47,518 nt of DNA. Origin: Methylobacter sp. (GTDB lineage: Bacteria; Pseudomonadota; Gammaproteobacteria; Methylococcales; Methylomonadaceae). Shown here in pieces: positions 42,701-47,518 of this stretch; the first letter of the stretch is position 1; the number at the start of each line of letters is the position of its first letter. The translations under genes and the position numbers were made by a program. The stretch is from positions 1 to 47,518 of the forward strand of contig JALNYY010000014.1 in NCBI GenBank assembly GCA_023229605.1, read 5' to 3'. The notes below the pieces were generated by a model, which did not search any database, had not been told where the DNA came from, and was given only the letters and a program-made list of their open reading frames with translations.

Positions 42701-42922
42701 GCGATGGCAACAGGGGCTGGAGCGGTCGGTAATAGAACGATCGGTACTGCTTCCTTAGGCGGGATGATTTTCGGTACCGTGTTTGGTGTCATCCTTATTC
42801 CAGGACTTTATTATATTTTTGCCAAAATGATAGAAGGAAAATCCTTAATTAAAAACGAAGATCTTGACCCGTTATCGGAAACTATTCACTTCGCTGCGGG
42901 GGATGAAAATGACTACGACTAA
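39740..42922 (+). CDS. RND multidrug efflux transporter (HAE1 family)
   Basis: Inner-membrane proton-driven pump of the AcrB/MexF type, 1060 residues. It begins MFNIFIKRPVMAIVLSLVFL. The TM4 proton-relay aspartates are in GIVVDDAIVVVEAVHAKME, with the TM10-11 motifs GLLGKNAVLIVEFAV and RFRPILMTSFAFIAGLIPLA. Two large periplasmic loops (about 35-330 and 560-870) carry the porter and docking domains. Presence of hydrophobic-substrate-type (HAE1) motifs rather than heavy-metal ones suggests export of organic compounds; the substrate is unknown. It starts 23 bases after the adaptor and its 3' end overlaps the outer-membrane gene by 14 bases. Confidence 0.95.
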   Translation: MFNIFIKRPVMAIVLSLVFLFMGVLAIRTLPIAQFPDIAPPRVTVNLSFPGSSADVLVQSSLIMIERAINGVPGMKYITSDATSAGESTIQVYFDLGVDPNIAMVNVKTRVDQMMSRLPKLVQLEGVIVNFVQPSMLMYVNLYSKDKNADQKLLFNYAYVSVIPEIQRITGIAQATILGARQYAMRIWLNPDRMRAYNVSVDEVMDAIGDQSIIGRPGRLGQSTGMAAQSKEYVLVYKGRFNKPEEYGDIIIRATPTGEMLRIKDVAKVDLNSEFYNIYSDKDGYPSASIVLKQNYGTNAQKIIEDVKEKLEELKKSFPEGMDYEINYDVSRFVDASIEKVLHTLAEAFVLVSLVVFIFLGDWRSTLIPLLAVPVSLIGSFAVMSAFGLSINLITLFALVLAIGIVVDDAIVVVEAVHAKMEAEHVSPYVASRKVLGEIGGAIVAITLVMVSVFIPIAFMSGPVGVFYRQFGIAMASSIVISAIVALSLSPVLCAMILKNTHGHPKRKTPIGYFIDAFNAVFEKATGRYIKILNVVVMRRLLTFLVLGGFCFGIYTVSLSLPSGFIPGEDQGMIYAIIQTPPGSTIEVTNKVARQLEEIAEKIDSVQSVSSLAGYEVLTEGRGSNAGTCIINLKDWSQRKHSVQDIIHILEEKTHDMGAVIEFFQPPAVPGYGAASGLAFRLLDKTIDTDYFEFDKINHTFMDAMRKRKELTGLFTFYAANYPQYELVIDNKQAMQKGVTIDKAMNNLDIMIGSTYEQGFIRFNNFFKVYAQALPEFRRFPEDVLKYYVKNDKGEMVPYSSFMTMEKRQGPNEITRYNLYNSAAIRAEPAAGYTTGAAIKAIKEVAAEVLPKGFDVAWEGLTFDEARRGTEAIEIFVVVIVFVYLVLAAQYESFLLPLIVLFSLPPGIFGAFFLLKTLGLANDVYSQLGLVMLIGLLGKNAVLIVEFAVQKQAQGMSVKEAAIEGAKARFRPILMTSFAFIAGLIPLAMATGAGAVGNRTIGTASLGGMIFGTVFGVILIPGLYYIFAKMIEGKSLIKNEDLDPLSETIHFAAGDENDYD

Positions 42923-44345
42923 AGCATTTCGTCTTACTTCCTTATGCGTGGCGGCGCTGATGTTGCAGGCCTGCGGCATTCCGGAAATGACAACCAAAAA
43001 GGTCGAGTTGAATCTTCCCGACAGCTTTAGACCGGGTCTTACGCAAAAGATGAATACCGCCACTGTGAAATGGAAGGAGTTTTTCGATGATCCGAATTTA
43101 TTGGGCTTAATCGACATAGCGGTCGCCAATAACAAGGAAGTCAACATCATAATGCAGCGTATCAACGTTGCGGAAAACGAAATTCAAGCGCGCAAAGGGG
43201 CATATTTGCCGTTTGTCAACATCGGTGCCGGAGCGGATGGCGACAAAGTCGGCAAATATACGCGCAGCGGAGCGGTCGAAGACGGTCTGACATTGGCGAA
43301 CGGCCAACCGTTTCCTACGCTCTTGGGTAATTATCAATTCGGCCTGTTTTCAACCTGGGAGCTTGACGTTTGGAAAAAGTTGAGGAATGCGACACAGGTG
43401 GCTGTGCTGGAATATATGGCCACCAAGGAAGGAAAAAACTTTTTAGTGACGAACTTGGTTGCCGAAGTTGCTCATGCCTACTATGAGTTGATTGCATTGG
43501 ACAACCAGCTTGAGAACTTGAAACAAAATATTGCTATTCAGCAAAACGGTTTGGAGATGGTGCAGCAACTTCAGTTGTTTGCAAGGACCAATTCGCTTGC
43601 AGTCAAACGCTACCAAGCCGAGGTCGCGAAAAACCAAAGCAAAAAGTACGAAATAATGCAGCAGATCACTGTGGTAGAAAATCGAATCAACTTTTTGTTA
43701 GGAAGAACGCCGCAGCCTATCCAACGGGCTTCAACCGGTTTTATGGATATCAAGCCCAAAGTGCTTAAGTCTGGCATTCCGTCGCAATTGCTGCAAAACA
43801 GGCCCGATATAAGAAAAGCGGAGCTTGAACTATCGGCAGCGGACCTGAATATAGAGGTGGCTAGAGCCAATTTCTATCCATCCTTCGGCATAAAAGCCGG
43901 GATAGGATTTGAAGCTTTTGCTCTTAAATACTTGATTAATACGCCGGAGTCATTAGCGGCTTCGATTGCAGGAGAGTTGGCGGCTCCGCTGGTAAACAAG
44001 AATGCCATTACAGCGGAATATAAAAATTCGAATGCCAAGCAGATACAGGCGGCTTATGAGTATGAACAAACCATACTCAATGCTTACACTGAAGTATCCA
44101 ATCAAATTTCGAATATCGATAATCTGGAGAAAAATTATCAGCTTAAGAGAAATCAAGTGGATTCGCTCGTACAGTCAATCGATGTCGCTAGCCAGCTATT
44201 CATATCTGCTCGTGCAGACTATCTGGAGGTGTTATTAACTCAAAGGGATGCCTTGGACGCCAAAAAAGAGCTAATTGAAACGAAACAGAAGCAAATTAGC
44301 GCAATGGTGGATCTTTATAAATCGCTTGGTGGCGGTTGGCAATAG
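42909..44345 (+). CDS. outer-membrane efflux lipoprotein (NodT/TolC family)
   Basis: Outer-membrane channel of the tripartite pump. The signal peptide MTTTKAFRLTSLCVAALMLQ ends in a lipobox with lipidated cysteine (LQACG). The two TolC-like repeats are visible as VKWKEFFDDPNLLGLIDIAV followed by the LGNYQFGLFSTWELDVWKKL segment, then RPDIRKAELELSAADLNIEV with FYPSFGIKAG, and a final long helical stretch. ATG 42909 is chosen with GGGGG about six bases upstream; ATG 42903 in the same frame is equally possible. The mature protein would be about 458 residues, normal for the family. Confidence 0.93.
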   Translation: MTTTKAFRLTSLCVAALMLQACGIPEMTTKKVELNLPDSFRPGLTQKMNTATVKWKEFFDDPNLLGLIDIAVANNKEVNIIMQRINVAENEIQARKGAYLPFVNIGAGADGDKVGKYTRSGAVEDGLTLANGQPFPTLLGNYQFGLFSTWELDVWKKLRNATQVAVLEYMATKEGKNFLVTNLVAEVAHAYYELIALDNQLENLKQNIAIQQNGLEMVQQLQLFARTNSLAVKRYQAEVAKNQSKKYEIMQQITVVENRINFLLGRTPQPIQRASTGFMDIKPKVLKSGIPSQLLQNRPDIRKAELELSAADLNIEVARANFYPSFGIKAGIGFEAFALKYLINTPESLAASIAGELAAPLVNKNAITAEYKNSNAKQIQAAYEYEQTILNAYTEVSNQISNIDNLEKNYQLKRNQVDSLVQSIDVASQLFISARADYLEVLLTQRDALDAKKELIETKQKQISAMVDLYKSLGGGWQ

Positions 44346-44409
44346 TTGGAGCGCTGCTAATCCGTTTAGGGTCTGATTGCTACTGCTTGAGACAAATGAT
44401 CACGTTTTT

Positions 44410-44439
44410 TACTCTTGATAACGGATTTTATCAAGAGTA
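44410..44439. repeat. 12-bp perfect stem-loop after the efflux operon
   Basis: TACTCTTGATAA (44410-44421) pairs perfectly with TTATCAAGAGTA (44428-44439) around a six-base loop; one further T-A pair is possible. The T-run lies on the 5' side, not after the stem, so it is not a standard intrinsic terminator in either direction. Confidence 0.65.
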
Positions 44440-44533
44440 ACGACCGGTAGTGCCAGTTGGTTCGCTAGAATCGACTGTCCGCTTTCCGTGCGTACGCTGC
44501 CATTTGGAAATCTGGATTGAATGTCTGCAAGGG

Positions 44534-44857
44534 GGCCGAGGGTGTGTCAAAACGCAAACCATAGTATAAGTCGTATTGGAGTTCAGGTTGCCAGGTTTGC
44601 GCGATGAAAGATCAATGCACAACAAGTCACCAGCGCCGCGTCAGACGCTGGGAGCATGAGGAATGCTCTTGTTTTGTAACCCAGGATATATCAAACCCTC
44701 AATAGTCGATTCTTAAAGAAATACATTTTAAAATATCTATTCTGACTCAACTCAATAAACTGCTTTCTGCAGTCCGTCTGTACTCGCTTTGGCCAAGCGC
44801 CAATGGGGTTTGCTGGATCAGTTTGGCGTATTTTTACGTTTTGACACGGCCTGGGCC
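44534..44857. mobile_element. MITE-like element or IS remnant with 21-bp terminal inverted repeats
   Basis: The left end (44534-44554) and the inverted right end (44837-44857) agree at 18 of 21 positions and both contain GTGTCAAAACG, a form common at IS ends. The 324-base interior has no transposase frame. I cannot identify a clear target duplication, so exact boundaries are uncertain. Confidence 0.55.
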
Positions 44858-44937
44858 GTAAGCTGACTGTCGTTGTCGGATTTAATTTAACTGAAAGCCG
44901 CTTTTGATTCATACGTGGATTAAGACAGAGCAACCCA

Positions 44938-45804
44938 TCACTCAATATTCTGTATCTGCTCGCGCATTTGCTCGATCAGCACTTTAAGCTCTATTGCTAT
45001 TTTAGTCATTTCCTTGTCGGCCGATTTAGAGCCCAGGGTATTGGCTTCGCGGTTCAGCTCCTGCATTAAAAAATCCAGCCGCCTGCCGACCGGGTCTTTT
45101 TGCTGGAGCACCCGCAACACTTCGGTGATATGGGTTTCCAGTCTGTCCAGCTCTTCGGCGATGTCCAGTTTTTGAGCCAGCAGCACCAGCTCCTGTTCCA
45201 GACGGTCGAAGTCGGGCTGCGCGACCAGCTCGGTAATCCGGTCTTTCAGTTTATTGCGAATCAGCAGCAGCACTTCCGGCATGCGTTTGCCCGCCGACAC
45301 GATGAAACTGAGCATTTTTGCGCAACGCTCTTCAATCAGGAATTTAAGTTGGGCGCCTTCTCTTTCGCGCGCGTCCAGCAGTTGCGCCAGCGTTTGATCG
45401 ACCAGGGCGGCAATGCCCTGGCTGAGTTGCTCTTTATCAATATCCGGTTCCTGCTGGATGCCGGGAAACGCCAGTACATCCAGCGCCGAAAAAGACAAGG
45501 GAGCGGGCATTTGCTGTTCTATCGCAGAGGCCGCAGCAAGCAGAGTGGTGACGGCATCGGTATTGATGATGAAGTTTTGTCCGCTTTTAGCCTGTTTTTT
45601 GTAGCTCAATGAGCATTCGACCTTGCCTCGGCTGATCTTGGCGGCAATGGCTGAGCGCAGGTCGGCTTCGACAAAACGCAGGCGATCCGGCAGCTTTAAG
45701 CTGATGTCGCAGTAACGGTGATTGACTGAGCGCAATTCACAGCTTATGGTTAAGTCGCCTATTTCTGTTTCATTGCCGGCAAATGCGGTCATGCTTCTAA
45801 TCAT
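44938..45804 (-). CDS. yicC: YicC family endoribonuclease
   Basis: Member of the YicC family, shown in E. coli and B. subtilis to be a stress-related endoribonuclease. The 288-residue product has the family start MIRSMTAFAGNETEIGDLTI, then SCELRSVNHRYCDISLKLPD, and the conserved C-terminal block VGRRLDFLMQELNREANTLG, followed by SKSADKEMTKIAIELKVLIE and a final EQMREQIQNIE. All are at the expected places and the length is normal. In many gammaproteobacteria yicC lies divergent to rph, as here, though a kinase gene separates them. Confidence 0.94.
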   Translation of the reverse strand: MIRSMTAFAGNETEIGDLTISCELRSVNHRYCDISLKLPDRLRFVEADLRSAIAAKISRGKVECSLSYKKQAKSGQNFIINTDAVTTLLAAASAIEQQMPAPLSFSALDVLAFPGIQQEPDIDKEQLSQGIAALVDQTLAQLLDAREREGAQLKFLIEERCAKMLSFIVSAGKRMPEVLLLIRNKLKDRITELVAQPDFDRLEQELVLLAQKLDIAEELDRLETHITEVLRVLQQKDPVGRRLDFLMQELNREANTLGSKSADKEMTKIAIELKVLIEQMREQIQNIE

Positions 45805-45848
45805 TTTTCACCTATAATCAACGGGCTTACGTACAAACACACAACACG

Positions 45849-46748
45849 ATGGCTGAATATTACGATCCGCAGACCTATCCCAAAGAGTGGAATTACCTGC
45901 AAACCGGCACCATTATAGACCAGTATGTCATTGAGCGGGAGTTGGCGCACGGCGGCTTCAGTTCCGTTTATCTGGCCCGGCAAATAGCGGATCAGGTTCA
46001 GGTTGCGATTAAGGAATATCTGCCTCGGAAATTCGCCCACCGAACCTGGAACAATGTGGTCGTCGCCAACAGCGAAGAATCCGCGGCGTTATTCAAGCGC
46101 GGCCGGGTGTTGTTCTTTGAGGAAGCCAAGGTTTTGTCCGGGCTGAAACATCCTAATATTGTCGAAGTTATCGGTTTTTTTAAAGCCAATTCCACCGTTT
46201 ATATGGTGATGACTTACGACTATGGGCTTACGCTGAATAAGCTGTTAAAAAATAAATCGCAGGCTGTTTCCGAAGATTTTTTGCTGACCTTGTTCAACTC
46301 GTTGTTGGCGGGAGTCGGTCATATTCATAGCCGGCAGTTTATTCATCTCGACATTAAGCCCGCCAATATTCTGGTGCGGCCGGGCAACGATGCGTTATTG
46401 CTGGATTTCGGCGCGATTCAGAGCTTTCCGAAATCGCATCTGGACAAGCAAAGCAAGGTTTTAACCAAAGGCTACTCGCCGATAGAGCAGCATGACCTGA
46501 GCGCCCAGCTGGGGCCGTGGACGGACATTTATGCGGTCGGCGCGAGCATGCGCAATTGCCTGGAGCTTAAAACGCCGGTTCCCGCACAGGACCGGGTGCG
46601 GCAGGACACGCTGGTGCCTGCGGTGAAGGCGTTTAAACGAAAATTTCCTGAACATCTGTTGAAAGCCATCGACTGGGCTATGGCGTTGCAGCCGGAAAAC
46701 CGTCCGCAATCGGTTGCCGAATTGCAAAAGGCTCTTGCCGAAGGTTGA
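45849..46748 (+). CDS. Hanks-type serine/threonine protein kinase
   Basis: A 299-residue soluble kinase consisting almost only of the catalytic domain. The glycine-rich loop is ELAHGGFSSVYLAR (about 31-44), the ATP-binding lysine is K55 in VAIKEYLPR, the catalytic loop is HLDIKPANIL (166-175), with HLD in place of the usual HRD, and DFG is at 186-188. TKGYSPIEQ with the following PWTDIYAVGASM forms the P+1 loop and helix-F region. The essential Lys and Asp are present, so it should be active; absence of the arginine in HRD suggests activation not dependent on activation-loop phosphorylation. No transmembrane or sensor domain is present. It starts 44 bases from the divergent yicC start and precedes rph. 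Confidence 0.92.
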   Translation: MAEYYDPQTYPKEWNYLQTGTIIDQYVIERELAHGGFSSVYLARQIADQVQVAIKEYLPRKFAHRTWNNVVVANSEESAALFKRGRVLFFEEAKVLSGLKHPNIVEVIGFFKANSTVYMVMTYDYGLTLNKLLKNKSQAVSEDFLLTLFNSLLAGVGHIHSRQFIHLDIKPANILVRPGNDALLLDFGAIQSFPKSHLDKQSKVLTKGYSPIEQHDLSAQLGPWTDIYAVGASMRNCLELKTPVPAQDRVRQDTLVPAVKAFKRKFPEHLLKAIDWAMALQPENRPQSVAELQKALAEG

Positions 46749-46824
46749 TTATCGGCAAATTGAGCGGCCGGACAGCGCGACGTTCAGGTATACTGTGCGG
46801 TTTTTCATTTTAATCGGAATATAC

Positions 46825-47518
46825 ATGAGACCTAGCGGACGCAACCCTGATCAACTAAGAGACATAAAATTCACCTGCGGTTTTACCAAACATGCAGAAG
46901 GCTCTGTCCTGGTTGAATTCGGCGATACCCGGGTGCTCTGCACCGCCAGTGTCGACAGGAGTGTCCCCCGCTTTCTTAAAGGCAAGGGCGAAGGCTGGAT
47001 TACCGCCGAATACGGCATGTTGCCGCGTTCGACCCATACCCGGATGGGTCGGGAAGCCAGTCACGGTAAACAAGGCGGTCGGACGCTGGAAATTCAGCGC
47101 TTGATTGGCCGTTCGCTGCGGGCGGCGATTGATTTAAAGGCGCTGGGCGAACATACCGTCACCATCGATTGCGACGTGCTGCAGGCGGATGGCGGAACCC
47201 GTACTGCGGCGATTACCGGTGGTTTTGTCGCGCTGTCGCTGGCGGTGCAAAAAATGCTCAAACGCAAGCAAATCAAGACCAACCCGTTGCACGGACAGAT
47301 CGCCTCTGTTTCCGTGGGCATTTTTAACGGTGTGCCGGTGCTGGATCTGGATTATGCCGAGGACAGCAATGCGGAGACCGATATGAATGTGGTGATGAAC
47401 GATGCCGCGGCGTTTATTGAAGTGCAGGGGACGGCTGAGGGCCATGCGTTCAGGAAAGAAGAACTGGATGCAATGCTGGAGCTGGCGGGCGCAGGCATCA
47501 GGCAATTGCTGGAAAAAA
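46825..47518 (+). CDS. rph: ribonuclease PH, 3' partial
   Basis: Phosphorolytic 3'-5' exoribonuclease that trims tRNA 3' ends. The frame is open to the window end after about 231 residues; the family is about 238, so only the last residues are missing. Landmarks are MRPSGRNPDQLRDI at the start, GSVLVEFGDTRVLCTASV, GWITAEYGMLPRSTHTR, GGRTLEIQRLIGRSLRA, DCDVLQADGGTRTAAITGG with the phosphate-site residues, and DLDYAEDSNAETDMN. ATG 46825 matches the standard family start. The kinase gene lies 76 bases upstream. Confidence 0.97.
   Translation, partial: MRPSGRNPDQLRDIKFTCGFTKHAEGSVLVEFGDTRVLCTASVDRSVPRFLKGKGEGWITAEYGMLPRSTHTRMGREASHGKQGGRTLEIQRLIGRSLRAAIDLKALGEHTVTIDCDVLQADGGTRTAAITGGFVALSLAVQKMLKRKQIKTNPLHGQIASVSVGIFNGVPVLDLDYAEDSNAETDMNVVMNDAAAFIEVQGTAEGHAFRKEELDAMLELAGAGIRQLLEK

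Larger units (their letters stand above)
44346..44937. other. intergenic region after the efflux operon
   Basis: About 590 bases between convergent transcripts (efflux operon and yicC). It contains a stem-loop (44410-44439) and a MITE-like element (44534-44857). Short open frames on both strands lack starts or recognisable content; I see no gene. Confidence 0.55.

Noticed and set aside
44410..44439. Intrinsic terminator of the efflux operon
   Set aside because: The stem is perfect, but the T-run precedes it and only A or mixed bases follow, so the standard terminator pattern is not met.
44691..44945. Minus-strand frame of 84 codons in the MITE-like element
   Set aside because: No ribosome-binding site, and it runs across the element boundary toward yicC; no transposase motif.
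1..47518. tRNA, rRNA or riboswitch genes
   Set aside because: I looked in the intergenic regions for tRNA arms, rRNA stretches and riboswitch-like folded leaders and saw none I could support.

Overview
This window reads as a chromosomal segment of a gammaproteobacterium. The housekeeping genes (ribA, hemL, purE-purK, rmuC, yicC and rph) are gammaproteobacterial in type and arrangement, and base composition is moderate. The mix of a DabA-type inorganic-carbon uptake cluster, a beta-carbonic anhydrase and many short palindromic repeats would fit an autotroph or a type I methanotroph (Methylococcales). That placement is inference; no methane-oxidation or RuBisCO gene is present.

Layout. 1-11.5 kb: partial M20 amidohydrolase (+), then leftward genes ribA, a SAM methyltransferase, a parA-like ATPase followed by glgP, and a hybrid histidine kinase overlapping an HDOD-REC-GGDEF protein. 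11.9-17.4 kb (+): hemL, an orphan membrane protein between REP-like palindromes, rmuC and purE-purK. 17.4-25.5 kb is an accessory, partly AT-rich island. It holds a mazEF module with a frameshifted toxin, a higBA module with a broken toxin, a two-gene leftward operon (Mrr-type nuclease-helicase plus a protein with three RNA-polymerase alpha-CTD-like repeats and a sigma region-4-like helix-turn-helix), an intact brnTA module, an intact parDE module and a duplicated parE tail. 25.6-35.1 kb (-): five-gene operon of three NuoM-like subunits with dabA and dabB. 35.7-37.9 kb: NhaR-like LysR regulator (-) divergent from a short PEP-carboxylase N-terminal-domain-like gene and a beta-carbonic anhydrase (+). 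38.0-44.3 kb: IS21 istB remnant, then a tripartite RND efflux operon (+). 44.3-47.5 kb: a 324-bp MITE-like element, yicC (-), a Ser/Thr protein kinase (+) and the start of rph (+).

How the genes may work together. The 25.6-37.9 kb block looks like one inorganic-carbon module. DabA and DabB would trap CO2 as bicarbonate using an ion gradient, extra antiporter-like subunits may extend the ion-translocating part, carbonic anhydrase interconverts CO2 and bicarbonate, and the PEP-carboxylase-like fragment points to a bicarbonate-consuming partner. The NhaR-like regulator is placed to control it. The 17.7-25.5 kb block looks like a defence or stability island. Its core is the nuclease-helicase plus alpha-CTD/sigma-4 protein pair, which I do not recognise as a named system and which is the best candidate here for something undescribed.
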